64,000 nucleotides of DNA, taken from Modicisalibacter muralis (GTDB lineage: Bacteria > Pseudomonadota > Gammaproteobacteria > Pseudomonadales > Halomonadaceae). The notes beneath the pieces are model-generated. The model saw only the letters and a list, made by a program, of their open reading frames with translations, was not told the origin of the DNA and ran no database searches. The position numbers and the translations under genes were made by a program. Numbering within the stretch: the stretch's first letter is position 1; each line of letters opens with the position of its first letter. Below are positions 9,308 through 18,559 of the stretch, in pieces. The stretch is taken from the NCBI RefSeq assembly GCF_900102945.1, contig NZ_FNGI01000005.1:62001-126000 (forward strand). The letters run 5' to 3'.

Positions 9308-10600
9308 CTAGATGCCCAGCGCATCACGCGTGCGGTAATACCAGGCGCCCAGCGTGGTCAGGGGGACGCGCAACAGCCGCCCGCCGGGAAATGGCAGATG
9401 CGGCAAGCCGGCGAAGGCGTCGAAGCGCTCGCTCTCGCCATCGATCACCTCGGCGATCAAGCGCCCGGCCAGGTGGGTACAGGTCACGCCGTGACCCGAA
9501 TAACCCTGCGCGTAATAGACGTTGGCGTTGAGTCGCCCGAACTGCGGCAGGCGGTTCAGCGTCAACAAGAAGGTGCCGCCCCAAGTGTAGTCGAACGCGA
9601 TGCCCTTGAGCTGTGGAAAGGTGGTTTCCAGCTTGGGGCGAATGGCGTCTTCGATGCTGTCCGGGTCCTGGCCACCGTAGCTGACGCCGCCACCGTAGAT
9701 CAGCCGGCGATCGGCCGACAGGCGATAATAATCGAGCAGATAATTGCAGTCCTCGACGGCACGGTCGGTGGGCAGAATGTCGCGCGCCTGCACGTCGTCC
9801 AGCGGTGTGGTGGCGATCACCTGGGTGCTGGCAGGCATCGATTTGGCTTCGAGTTGCGGCATCAGCCCCTGCATGTAGGCATTGCCGGCCAACACCACGC
9901 GCTCGGCGACGACCTCACCGCGAGGCGTGCGCAATCGCACCGGCTCGCCGTGGGTCAGCTCGGTGACCGGCGACTGCTCGTAAATCGCCCCACCCAACGA
10001 CTCCAGCGCCGCGGCCTGGCCCAGCACCAGATTGAGCGGGTGCAAATGGCCACCGGAATGATCGAGCAGCGCACCGACATAACGATCGCTACCGACTTCA
10101 CGTCGATAGCTATCGCTGCTCAGCAACTCCAGCTCATGGTTGCCGTAACGCTCCCACAGGGCCTTGTGTTCGATCAGACCCTGCATCTGCTTGGTGCTGC
10201 AGGCGGCGAACAGGTTGCCGTCCTTGAGATCGCAAGCAATGTCGTAACGCGCGATGCGCTCACGAATGATGCGATTGCCCTCGAAGGCCATGTCGCCCAG
10301 CGCGCGAGCGGTCTCGCTGCCGTAGCGCGATTCGATGACATCCATGTCGCGACTGTAGCTGTTGACGATCTGGCCACCGTTGCGCCCCGAGGCGCCAAAG
10401 CCGATGCGCGCGGCTTCGAGCACCACGACCCTGTAGCCTTTCTCAGCCAGATGCAGGGCGGCGGAGATGCCGGTAAAACCGGCACCGACGACACAGACGT
10501 CACAATGCACCTCGCCCTCGAGTTCAGGGCGCTCCAGCTTATCGTTGGCCGTGGCGGCATAGTAGGACGCCACGTGGGACGCAGTATCGGACGATGGCAT
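9308..10600 (-). CDS. puuB: FAD-dependent oxidoreductase, gamma-glutamylpolyamine oxidase-like (PuuB family), copy 1
   Basis: A 430-residue DAO-family flavoprotein. The N-terminal Rossmann motif is CDVCVVGAGFTGISAALHLAEKG (about residues 32-54), followed by GASGRNGGQI, which in this family marks the FAD site. The C-terminal YYAQGYSGHGVTCTHLAGRLIAE is the FAD/substrate closure typical of PuuB/OrdL proteins. The inferred reaction is oxidation of gamma-glutamyl-putrescine or a related amine. Start chosen at the ATG with GGAGG about 7 nt upstream; a longer reading upstream would run into puuA. Last gene of the polyamine operon, 34 nt after puuA. Confidence 0.87.
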   Translation of the reverse strand: MPSSDTASHVASYYAATANDKLERPELEGEVHCDVCVVGAGFTGISAALHLAEKGYRVVVLEAARIGFGASGRNGGQIVNSYSRDMDVIESRYGSETARALGDMAFEGNRIIRERIARYDIACDLKDGNLFAACSTKQMQGLIEHKALWERYGNHELELLSSDSYRREVGSDRYVGALLDHSGGHLHPLNLVLGQAAALESLGGAIYEQSPVTELTHGEPVRLRTPRGEVVAERVVLAGNAYMQGLMPQLEAKSMPASTQVIATTPLDDVQARDILPTDRAVEDCNYLLDYYRLSADRRLIYGGGVSYGGQDPDSIEDAIRPKLETTFPQLKGIAFDYTWGGTFLLTLNRLPQFGRLNANVYYAQGYSGHGVTCTHLAGRLIAEVIDGESERFDAFAGLPHLPFPGGRLLRVPLTTLGAWYYRTRDALGI

Positions 10601-10634
10601 GCCTGGCCTCCAGGTTTCGAATAATGTTGAGTGG

Positions 10635-11999
10635 TTAAACACGCAGCAGCAGGTGTTCGCGTTCCCACGAGCTGATGACCCGGTAGTAAGCCGTGTGCTC
10701 GGCACGCTTGACCGCCAGGTAGCTGTTGGTGAAGCGTTCGCCCAGCAGGTCGGCCAGCGGCTTGCATTCCCTGAGCGCGTCCAGCGCCGGGCCGACATCA
10801 TCGGGCAGCTTGTTACCCGCCGACCAGGCCGAGCCGACCATCGGCGGGCGCGGATCGATCTGACTGATCATGCCCAGGTAACCGCAGGCCAGCGACGCCG
10901 CCATCGCTAAATAGGGGTTGGCATCGGCGCCGGCAAGGCGATTCTCGACCCGCGTGGCCTCTGGCTCGCCGACCGGAACGCGCAGGCCCACGGTGCGGTT
11001 ATCGAAGCCCCACTCGGTATTCACCGGCGCCGACCCGCTGGTTTCGCTGCGCATCAGGCGGCGAAAGGAGTTCACATTGGGGGCGAAGAACGGCATCGCC
11101 GACGGCAGGTACTGCTGCAGGCCGCCGATGAAGTGATGGAACAGCCGGCTCGGCTGGCCATCGTCGCCGACGAACTGATTGTTGCCGCTGGCGATGTCCA
11201 CCAGGCTCTGGTGAATATGCAGGGAACTGCCTGGCTCGTTGGCCATCGGCTTGGCCATGAAGGTGGCGTACATGTTGTGGCGCAGCGCCGTTTCGCGCAG
11301 GGTGCGCTTGAACATCACCACCTGGTCGGCCAGCATCAACGGGTCGCCATGCTGGAAGTTGACCTCCATCTGCCCGGCGCCCTCTTCATGGTTTAGGGTA
11401 TCGATATCCAGATCCATGGCATCGCAGTAGTCGTACATTTCCTCGAACAGCGGATCGAATTCGTTGACCGCATCGATGGAGAACGACTGCCGGCTGCTTT
11501 CCTGGCGCCCGGTACGGCCGATCGGCGGTTCGAGCGGGTAATCCGAATCGGTATTGGTCTTGACCAGGTAGAACTCGACCTCGGGCGCCACCACCGGCTT
11601 CCAACCGCGCGCCTTGTACAGCTCCAACACCCGCTTCAGCACGCTGCGTGGCGATAGTTCAACCGGTTCGCCGGTCAGGTAATAGCAGTCGTGGATGATC
11701 TGCGCGGTGGGGTCTTCCGCCCAGGGCACCAGATACACGGCGTTGGGGTCGGGAACCAGCTGCATGTCCAGTTCCGAGGGATTCCAAAAGCGGATATCCT
11801 CGTCATCGGGATAACCGCCGGTGACCGTCTGGATAAAGATCGAGTCGGGCAGGCGCGGTCGCCCGGCGTTGAGATACTTCTTGGCGGGCATGATCTTGCC
11901 CTTGAGAATACCGGTCAGGTCCGAAACCAGGCACTCCACCTCGGTGATGCCGCGGGCACTGAACCAGTCTTCAAGCTCATGGCGTCGACTGTCACTCAT
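10635..11999 (-). CDS. puuA: Gamma-glutamylputrescine synthetase-like glutamine synthetase
   Basis: A 454-residue glutamine synthetase superfamily member. Blocks include ECLVSDLTGILKGK at the N-terminus, NHEEGAGQMEVNF, TFMAKPMANEPGSSLHIHQS, NSFRRLMRSETSGSAPVNTEWG and RVENRLAGADANPYLAM, which are PuuA-like. The start is the ATG preceded by AAGGAAA; a longer frame upstream lacks family similarity. It lies directly downstream of the putrescine/spermidine binding protein and upstream of a PuuB-like oxidase. Its probable role is glutamylation of imported polyamines, the first step of the Puu pathway. Confidence 0.9.
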   Translation of the reverse strand: MSDSRRHELEDWFSARGITEVECLVSDLTGILKGKIMPAKKYLNAGRPRLPDSIFIQTVTGGYPDDEDIRFWNPSELDMQLVPDPNAVYLVPWAEDPTAQIIHDCYYLTGEPVELSPRSVLKRVLELYKARGWKPVVAPEVEFYLVKTNTDSDYPLEPPIGRTGRQESSRQSFSIDAVNEFDPLFEEMYDYCDAMDLDIDTLNHEEGAGQMEVNFQHGDPLMLADQVVMFKRTLRETALRHNMYATFMAKPMANEPGSSLHIHQSLVDIASGNNQFVGDDGQPSRLFHHFIGGLQQYLPSAMPFFAPNVNSFRRLMRSETSGSAPVNTEWGFDNRTVGLRVPVGEPEATRVENRLAGADANPYLAMAASLACGYLGMISQIDPRPPMVGSAWSAGNKLPDDVGPALDALRECKPLADLLGERFTNSYLAVKRAEHTAYYRVISSWEREHLLLRV

Positions 12000-12110
12000 A
12001 CAAGTTTCCTTAAAACGCATTGTGCGCTCGCCGCTCCCTGTGCCCGCAGGCACAGGAAACGCGTAAGGGGATAACGCGCGCGGCGATTGCAGCCCCTTGC
12101 TCTCGCAGGA

Positions 12111-13175
12111 CTAACGCGACTTCACTTCGGTCCATATCTGGGTGAATACCTGCAAGTCCTTGCCCTTCAGCGTGGGCGTGAAACTCAGCCGAGCCAGGTC
12201 TTCCTCGGTGGGCAACACCGGCGGCTTGGTCAACACCTCGTCGAGATAGGGCACGGCCGCCGCATTGGGACTGGCGTAGTAGTTGTAGTTGGACAACTGC
12301 GCGCCGATCTTGGCGTCGAGGATGAAGTTGATGAACTTGTGGGCAAGCTCAGGGTTGGGCGCCTGGGATGGAATCATCATGACATCCACCCATTTCTCGG
12401 TGCCTTCGTCGGGAATCATGAACTCGATGTTCTCGAAGGCTTTCGGGTTCTCCTCGCGGTAGAACAGGTAATCGCCGTTGTAGCTCATCGCCACATGACT
12501 CACGCCCCGGGCCAATTGCTGAAGCGCCGGCGTACCCTCGATGAAGCCGCTGAAATTGTTGCGGTTCTTGGTCTCGAGCAGCATCCGCGCAGTTTCCTTC
12601 CAGGCATCCAGATCGGTGCAGTCATAACCATGGCCGAGATACGCGCAACCGGCGCCCATGGTCACCTGGCCATCGCCCATCAGCGCGAAGGGATAGCTCT
12701 CGTTGACCTCCGGATCGAACATCAGCGACCAGCTCTTGGGCGCATCGGGGAACGTCTCGGTGTTGTACACCAGGCCGGTCACGCCCCACTGATAAGGTGC
12801 CGTGTAGGCACTCTGCGGGTCGTAGCTGGGATTGCTGAACTGCTCCATGATGTTGTCCAGATTGGGAATCTTGGACTTGTCGAGCTTCTGCACCATGCCG
12901 GTTTCGATCAAGCGTGGCACGTAATAGTTGGAGGGTACGATGATGTCGTACTGCGCCACGCCGCCGGTATTCAGCTTGGCGAACATCTCCGGCAGCGAGT
13001 TGTAGTAGCTCTGCACCACCTCGGCATCGTACTTGGCCTCGAAGGCCTCGATGATCGCGGGGTCCATGTACTGGGTCCAGTTGAACAGGTACAGCTTGTT
13101 CTCCTGGGCCTGGACTCCGGTGGCCAATAACAGGCCACCGAGCGCGGCGGCGAGTCGTGTAGTCGTTGTTTTCAT
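12111..13175 (-). CDS. potF: Polyamine ABC transporter periplasmic binding protein (PotF/PotD family)
   Basis: A 354-residue solute-binding protein with a Sec signal peptide (MKTTTTRLAAALGGLLLATG, predicted cut after VQA). The mature N-terminus ENKLYLFNWTQYMDP is the hallmark of putrescine/spermidine-binding proteins, followed by VVQSYYNSLPEMFAKL, YDIIVPSNYYVPRLI and QWGVTGLVYNTE. The C-terminal DEVLTKPPVLPTEEDLARL also matches. Start chosen at the ATG with AAGGAG upstream. Located 44 nt after potI, within the pot-puu operon; its specificity among polyamines cannot be read directly. Confidence 0.92.
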   Translation of the reverse strand: MKTTTTRLAAALGGLLLATGVQAQENKLYLFNWTQYMDPAIIEAFEAKYDAEVVQSYYNSLPEMFAKLNTGGVAQYDIIVPSNYYVPRLIETGMVQKLDKSKIPNLDNIMEQFSNPSYDPQSAYTAPYQWGVTGLVYNTETFPDAPKSWSLMFDPEVNESYPFALMGDGQVTMGAGCAYLGHGYDCTDLDAWKETARMLLETKNRNNFSGFIEGTPALQQLARGVSHVAMSYNGDYLFYREENPKAFENIEFMIPDEGTEKWVDVMMIPSQAPNPELAHKFINFILDAKIGAQLSNYNYYASPNAAAVPYLDEVLTKPPVLPTEEDLARLSFTPTLKGKDLQVFTQIWTEVKSR

Positions 13176-13219
13176 TGTTTCGCTCTCCTTCGGTCCCACG
13201 TCGTAGTGACAGCGCACGC

Positions 13220-14017
13220 CTAACGGCGCCCCTGCCGGTTGAACAGCAAACTGAGTATGGCGGCCACCGCCACGGCACCGATCATCAAGGTGGCAATCGC
13301 GTTGATCTCGGGAGTGATGCCCTTCTTGATCGCACTCCAGATATAGATCGGCAGCGTCGTGCTCTCCGGCCCCGAGGTGAAGAAGCTGATCACGAAGTCG
13401 TCGATCGATAGCGTGAATGACAGGAAGAAGGCCGAGATCAGCGCCGGCTTGATGGTCGGCAGCAGGAAATGCAAGGCGCGCTTGAAGGGCGTGGCATACA
13501 AGTCCTTGGCCGCCTCGAACAGCGTCGGGTCGAGCCCCACGAAGCGTGAATAGACGATCAGCGCGACGAACGGAATCTGGAACGTCACGTGGGCGATGAT
13601 CATCGTCCCCAGCCCCGGTTGCAGGAACCCGGTAAGCCGATAGAACTCGACGAAGAACGCCATTTCCGAGATACCGAAGACGATATCCGGCAGCACGATC
13701 GGCAGATAGATCAGAATGATCAGCCAGCCCAGCTTGCGATGCCGATGGCGATACATCCCATAACCGATCAGGCAACCGACCACCAGCGCGACGATCGAGG
13801 AACTGACCGCCAGTATCAGGCTATTGCCGAAGGCGTTGATGATCTGCTCGTTGCCCAGCAAACGCTGATACCAGACCAGCGAGAAACTGGAAAATACCGC
13901 GGTGCTGTTGGCCGAGTTGAAGGAAAACAGCACGATCACCGCCAACGGCAGATAGAGGAAAAAGAGCGTTGCCCACCAGATGCCGGTGAGGCCGCGTTGC
14001 AGGGTACGCTTTCTCAT
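13220..14017 (-). CDS. potI: Polyamine ABC transporter permease (PotI/PotC family)
   Basis: A 265-residue inner-membrane permease with about six membrane segments (first LFFLYLPLAVIVLFSF, last MIGAVAVAAILSLLF). The EAA loop is FEAAKDLYATPFKRALHFLLP (about residues 165-185), which contacts the ATPase. It starts within the stop of potH (ATGA overlap). It pairs with PotH to form the translocation channel. Confidence 0.92.
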   Translation of the reverse strand: MRKRTLQRGLTGIWWATLFFLYLPLAVIVLFSFNSANSTAVFSSFSLVWYQRLLGNEQIINAFGNSLILAVSSSIVALVVGCLIGYGMYRHRHRKLGWLIILIYLPIVLPDIVFGISEMAFFVEFYRLTGFLQPGLGTMIIAHVTFQIPFVALIVYSRFVGLDPTLFEAAKDLYATPFKRALHFLLPTIKPALISAFFLSFTLSIDDFVISFFTSGPESTTLPIYIWSAIKKGITPEINAIATLMIGAVAVAAILSLLFNRQGRR

Positions 14018-14934
14018 ATCACCACCTCCTCGCCGCCACCCAGGCGCCTGCCGACACGCCGCATGGCAAATAGCCCAACGAAGGTCGCGATCAACATCAG
14101 AATCGCCCCCGCCGCGCCCAACGGCCAGTTCGAACTGGCGGCAAACTGGTTGGCGACCAGGTTGCCCAACATCATGCCCTTGCCGCCACCGAGCAGCTCG
14201 GGTATCACGTACATGCCGAAGGCGGGTATCGCCACCAGTACCGTACCGGCCAGCAGCCCCGGCAGGGTCTGCGGGAACACCGCATGCCAGAAGGCGCGCG
14301 TCGGCGAGGCGTACAGATCCTGGGCGGCTTGCACCAAGGCCTTGTCGAGTTTCTCGAACGCCGCGTACAGCGGCAACACCATGAACGGCAGGAAGTTGTA
14401 GACCAGCCCCAGCGTCACGGCAAAATTCGACGGATACAGGCCCATATGCGGGCCGATCAGGCCCAGCGCGTCGGCCAGATCGGACAACGGCGTACCCGGC
14501 GCCAGCAGGTTCATCCAGCCGAAGGCGCGAATCACCTGATTGGTCCACGACGGCACCACCACCAGCAGCAACAGCAACGGCCGCCACCTTTCGCGGCAGG
14601 TCGTGATGTAGTAAGCGACCGGGTAGGCGATGACGACCACCAGCAGCGTCGACACGATGGTCTGCCATAGCGAGCGCACCAGCGTGTAGAGATTGCCCGG
14701 ACTCCAGCCGAGAAAACCGAAACCGGCCAGTTGCTTGAAGGCATCCAGCGAGAGCGGCATTTGCGGCAGGCCGTAGGGGCCATTGGACATGAACGCCACC
14801 GACATCAGATACAGGCTGGGCAAGACCAGGAAGGCAAATATCCAGGCAGCGCCAGGGGCCACGCTGAACAGCAGATGACGGGTCTCGCTGACCACGCCGC
14901 GGTTGCGCGCGGCAAGCCGTGAAGATTCAGCCAT
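14014..14934 (-). CDS. potH: Polyamine ABC transporter permease (PotH/PotB family)
   Basis: A 306-residue permease of the binding-protein-dependent type. The first membrane segment is LLFSVAPGAAWIFAFLVLP, and the EAA loop QAAQDLYASPTRAFWHAVFP is followed by PGLLAGTVLVAIPAFGMYVIPE. It overlaps potI by 4 nt and starts 10 nt after potG, so the three are translated together. Confidence 0.92.
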   Translation of the reverse strand: MAESSRLAARNRGVVSETRHLLFSVAPGAAWIFAFLVLPSLYLMSVAFMSNGPYGLPQMPLSLDAFKQLAGFGFLGWSPGNLYTLVRSLWQTIVSTLLVVVIAYPVAYYITTCRERWRPLLLLLVVVPSWTNQVIRAFGWMNLLAPGTPLSDLADALGLIGPHMGLYPSNFAVTLGLVYNFLPFMVLPLYAAFEKLDKALVQAAQDLYASPTRAFWHAVFPQTLPGLLAGTVLVAIPAFGMYVIPELLGGGKGMMLGNLVANQFAASSNWPLGAAGAILMLIATFVGLFAMRRVGRRLGGGEEVVI

Positions 14935-14944
14935 TGTCGTCTCC

Positions 14945-16084
14945 TCAGTTCGCGACCCGCACCAGGTCTTCCGGGCACACGCCGATCGTCACCCGATCAC
15001 CCACGCCGTGCAGGCGTTGCCCCAAGTTACTGGCGACTGCCATCAGCGTCTGGCCGTTGACATCCAGCCGGTACTCGACACGACTGCCCCGGTAAAGGCG
15101 CTCCTTGACCACCCCTTCCAGGCGGTTGGAATCTGCGGGGATCTCCACGTCCAGCTCCAGCGTCTCGGGACGAATCAATAACCAGCCATCCTGATCCGGG
15201 CGTTGCTCGGACATATCCAGGCGCAAGCGTCCCAACTCGGTATCCACCCAATCGTCTTGGCTGCCATGAATGGCGAACAGGTTGTCATGCCCCATGAAGC
15301 GCGCCACGAAGGCATTGGTGGGGTGTTCGTAAACCTCGCTGGGCGTGCCGACCTGCTGGATGATGCCGCCATCGAGCACCGCAATGCGATCCGACATCAC
15401 CATGGCCTCGTCCTGGTCATGGGTGACGAACACGAAGGTCATGCTCAGGCGCTTCTGGATGCGCTGCAACTCGACCTGAAGCTGGCCACGCAGGCCGGCA
15501 TCGAGCGCCGACAACGGCTCGTCGAGCAGCAGCACATCGGGCTCGCAGATCAGCGCGCGCGCCAAGGCGATACGCTGGCGCTGGCCACCGGAGAGTTGGT
15601 CGACACGCCGCTCGACCAGCGGACCGAGATGGATGAACTCGGCGACCTCGGCGACCTTGCGCTCGCGCTCGGCGACCGATTCGCCGCGCATGCGCAGTCC
15701 GAAGGCCAGGTTGTCGCGCACCGAAAGATGCGGAAACAGCGCGTAGGACTGAAAAACGGTATTGACGCTGCGACGATGCGGCGGAATATCGGTAATATCC
15801 GTTCCGCCGATCAGCAGGCTGCCGTCGTCGGGTTCCTCGAGACCGGCGAGAATCCGTAGTAAGGTGGTCTTGCCGCAGCCGGAAGGCCCCAGCAGGGTGA
15901 AGAATTCACCCGCTTCGATGGTCAGGTCGACGCCATCGAGCGCCACCGTGTCCTTGCCGAAACGCTTGCGCATGCCCTTGAGTTCGATCGACGAGGCCTT
16001 GCGCGGCGCTTTCTCTCGAACCTCGTCGTGGCTACCCGCCGATTCGCGTGCTGCGGCCGCAGGGACCGCCGTGGGATTGTTCAT
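14945..16084 (-). CDS. potG: Polyamine ABC transporter ATP-binding protein
   Basis: A 379-residue ATPase with Walker A GPSGCGKTT (near residue 73), signature LSGGQRQRIALARAL, Walker B VLLLDEPLSALD and the H-loop FVTHDQDEAM. A C-terminal TOBE domain (SRVEYRLDVNGQTLMAVASN) is of the MalK/PotA type. An extended, low-complexity N-terminus (about 30 residues) precedes the ELKGMRKRFGKDTVALDGV start of the domain. It energises PotH/PotI for uptake of polyamines delivered by PotF. Confidence 0.93.
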   Translation of the reverse strand: MNNPTAVPAAAARESAGSHDEVREKAPRKASSIELKGMRKRFGKDTVALDGVDLTIEAGEFFTLLGPSGCGKTTLLRILAGLEEPDDGSLLIGGTDITDIPPHRRSVNTVFQSYALFPHLSVRDNLAFGLRMRGESVAERERKVAEVAEFIHLGPLVERRVDQLSGGQRQRIALARALICEPDVLLLDEPLSALDAGLRGQLQVELQRIQKRLSMTFVFVTHDQDEAMVMSDRIAVLDGGIIQQVGTPSEVYEHPTNAFVARFMGHDNLFAIHGSQDDWVDTELGRLRLDMSEQRPDQDGWLLIRPETLELDVEIPADSNRLEGVVKERLYRGSRVEYRLDVNGQTLMAVASNLGQRLHGVGDRVTIGVCPEDLVRVAN

Positions 16085-16141
16085 CGCACCACACTCCTGT
16101 TGTTGTCGTGGCGTATCGTTGTCGTGGCGTATTTCGTGAAG

Positions 16142-17434
16142 TTACAGCCGGTCACGCAACTTGTAGAAGTTGGTGGCCAGCACCAGTAGCGGCGTGCGCA
16201 GCCAGCGCCCGCCCGGAAACTCGCGGTGAGGCATGGCGGCGAATACGTCGAAGCGCTCGGCCTGTCCGGCGATAGCCTCCGCCAGCAACTCGCCGGCCAG
16301 CCCCGCCAGCGACATGCCATGTCCCGAATATCCTTGAGCGTAGAAAAGATTGCCGTCCAGGCGACCGAAATCCGGCGCCCGGTTGAGCGTGATCGCCACA
16401 TCTCCGCCCCAGCGATACTCGATCCCGATACCCTTGAGCACCGGAAACAGTCGCGCGATCTTGGCATCCATGCGCGATTTGAGGCCACGCGGCTCGCGCC
16501 CGTCGTAACTGACCTCGCCGCCATAGATCAGGCGCCGATCACCGGACAAGCGGTAATAGTCGAGCACGAAGTTGGCATCGGACAGCGCATCGTTGTGCGG
16601 CAATACCTGCGCCACCTGAGCTTCGGACAAGCGCTCGGTGGCGACGATATAATTGGCCGCGCGCATGATGCGCCCACCCATCTCGGGCATCAGACCGCCG
16701 ATATAGGCATTGGTCGCCAGCACCACGAAGTCGGCGCTTACGCTGCCATGTGCGGTACTGACACGCGCCGGTTGGCCGCGTTTGATATCCACCACCGCGC
16801 TGTGCTCGTGAACGACGGCTCCAGCCTGCTGCGCCGCCCGCGCGAGGCCCAGGGTGTAGTTGAGGGGGTGCAGGTGGCCGCCTTCGGATTCATGCAAGGC
16901 GGCGGGATAGGCATCGCTCACGACGCGTTCGCGAAGAGCATCGCCGTCGAGAAAACTCAACGCCTGATAGCCGTAGCGGTTGGCCATACTGTCCTGAAAG
17001 GCGCGTAACTCGCGAACCTGACGCGGCTTGACGGCGGCATGCAGAGAACCGTGAGCCAGATCGCAGGGGATGGTGTGACGCTCGATGAGACGCTCGGTCA
17101 GGCGCACCGATTCGCGGCTCATTTCCCAGATATCGCGGGCGCGTTCCAGGCCCAGGGCCTTCTCGATCACATCCTGGCCGGTACCCAGGCCAGGCAGAAT
17201 CTGGCCACCGCTACGTCCCGAGGCGCCATGACCGATCTCGCCGGCCTCGAGCAGCACCACGCGATAACCGCGCTCGGCCAAATGCAGCGCCGCCGAGCAG
17301 CCGGTCACGCCGCCGCCAACGACGCACACGTCGGCCCGCTCCTCGCCGACCAATGGTGGGGTCGGCGCCAGGCTGACAGCGATACTGGCACTGTAGTAGG
17401 AGGCAGGACGGCGCAGATCGGCGGCAACGTTCAT
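16142..17434 (-). CDS. puuB: FAD-dependent oxidoreductase, gamma-glutamylpolyamine oxidase-like (PuuB family), copy 2
   Basis: A 430-residue DAO-family flavoprotein, the same length and layout as the copy at the far end of the operon. The FAD motif is ADVCVVGGGVTGCSAALHLAE, then GASGRSGGQILPG, and C-terminal YAQGYSGHGMSLAGLAGELLAE. The start is the ATG at residue 23 of the longest frame, beginning MNVAADLRRPASYYSAS, where family similarity begins. As first gene of the pot-puu operon it supplies a second oxidase; the pair probably differ in substrate, which the sequence does not settle. Confidence 0.87.
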   Translation of the reverse strand: MNVAADLRRPASYYSASIAVSLAPTPPLVGEERADVCVVGGGVTGCSAALHLAERGYRVVLLEAGEIGHGASGRSGGQILPGLGTGQDVIEKALGLERARDIWEMSRESVRLTERLIERHTIPCDLAHGSLHAAVKPRQVRELRAFQDSMANRYGYQALSFLDGDALRERVVSDAYPAALHESEGGHLHPLNYTLGLARAAQQAGAVVHEHSAVVDIKRGQPARVSTAHGSVSADFVVLATNAYIGGLMPEMGGRIMRAANYIVATERLSEAQVAQVLPHNDALSDANFVLDYYRLSGDRRLIYGGEVSYDGREPRGLKSRMDAKIARLFPVLKGIGIEYRWGGDVAITLNRAPDFGRLDGNLFYAQGYSGHGMSLAGLAGELLAEAIAGQAERFDVFAAMPHREFPGGRWLRTPLLVLATNFYKLRDRL

Positions 17435-17636
17435 GACTGTTTCCCGGGGTTTGGTGAACCGCTCTGGCGGCCAAAAATTATTGTTGAATTCTTTCACCAT
17501 TGAAGCGGCGTTGATCGCAGCTCATGCCCTTAGTCTGACACCAGGGCGCCACCGGATGTCAAGTATTCAATAACAGGCGTGAAGGATTTTTTGACGCTTT
17601 CCCATGGAAACAGTCTTCTATGATCACCTGAAAAAC

Positions 17637-18557
17637 TCACGGCTGGGCGGCCAGCGCTTCCAGGAAAGCCTCCAGAACGCGATGTGGGCGGCGCCCGCGA
17701 CGCGTCACGGTAACGAACGCCGTCGTGAACCGTTCGCGCTCCGGGCTTAGCACTCTCAGGCGCCCCGCTTCGACCAGCGGGCGCGCCAGGTGATCGGGCA
17801 GGTAGCCGATATAACAGCCGGTGAGAATCAAAAAGGCGGTTCCCTCGCGATCCGAAGCCGTCGCGCAGCCATTGAGTCGCTGATGGCAGGCCCGGGCCTC
17901 GGGAGGCAACGGATAACTGGGCACCACGGCTTCCTGGCGTGCCAGGCAAGCACTATCCAGCGCCGCCGAATCGACATCGAACAGCGGATGACTGTCGGCG
18001 CAGTACAGCAACGAACGCTCGCTGTAGAGCGGCATCGCCTCGAGGCTCGCCAGCCGGTTGATTTCCGGCACCACGCCCAGGTGGAGGCCGCCATCGAGCA
18101 CCGCCAGGGCGATCTCGTTGGGGGGCGTCATGTGGATATTGATACGCACCTCGGGGCCACGCGCCTTGAGTTCGGCCAGGGCGTGAGTGATGCGCATCTG
18201 CGGCAGGCTGACCAGGTTGTCGGTAATGCCGATATTGAGCTCGCCGCGCAGGGTCTGGTGCAGGGCATTGACCTCGGTACGAAAGGTCTCCAGCGAGGCG
18301 AGCAGGGTCAACGACGCCTGATAGACCTCGCGCCCCTCCTCGGTCAGCGCGAAGCCGCTGCGACCGCGCTGGCACAGGCGCAATCCCAGGCGTTTCTCCA
18401 GGTCGCTCATGTGCAGGCTGATCGCCGAGCGACCGATGCCCAGCGATACCTCGGCGGCGGTGAAGCCGCCACATTCGGCGACCGTCTTGAAAATCCGCAA
18501 CAGGCGAATATCGAAATCGCTGACCTGACCGAGCGGCGCCGACTGGCGATCGACCAT
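17637..18557 (-). CDS. LysR-family transcriptional regulator
   Basis: A 306-residue LysR-type regulator. The N-terminal winged helix spans about residues 14-75 (FDIRLLRIFKTVAECGGFTAAE, GRSAISLHMSDLEKRLGLRL). The co-inducer domain starts near residue 105 (GELNIGITDNLVSLPQMRI), and YIGYLPDHLARPLVEAGRL is a typical late block. The ATG lies 2 nt after the moeB stop, so it is probably cotranscribed with it. The next gene downstream in the same direction is the polyamine operon after about 200 bp, a possible but unproved target. Confidence 0.88.
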   Translation of the reverse strand: MVDRQSAPLGQVSDFDIRLLRIFKTVAECGGFTAAEVSLGIGRSAISLHMSDLEKRLGLRLCQRGRSGFALTEEGREVYQASLTLLASLETFRTEVNALHQTLRGELNIGITDNLVSLPQMRITHALAELKARGPEVRINIHMTPPNEIALAVLDGGLHLGVVPEINRLASLEAMPLYSERSLLYCADSHPLFDVDSAALDSACLARQEAVVPSYPLPPEARACHQRLNGCATASDREGTAFLILTGCYIGYLPDHLARPLVEAGRLRVLSPERERFTTAFVTVTRRGRRPHRVLEAFLEALAAQP

Positions 18558-18559
18558 GG

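Noticed and set aside
13220-14668. Longer reading frame upstream of potI
   Set aside because: It is the antisense-free but out-of-frame shadow of potH; the ATG overlapping the potH stop starts the conserved permease.
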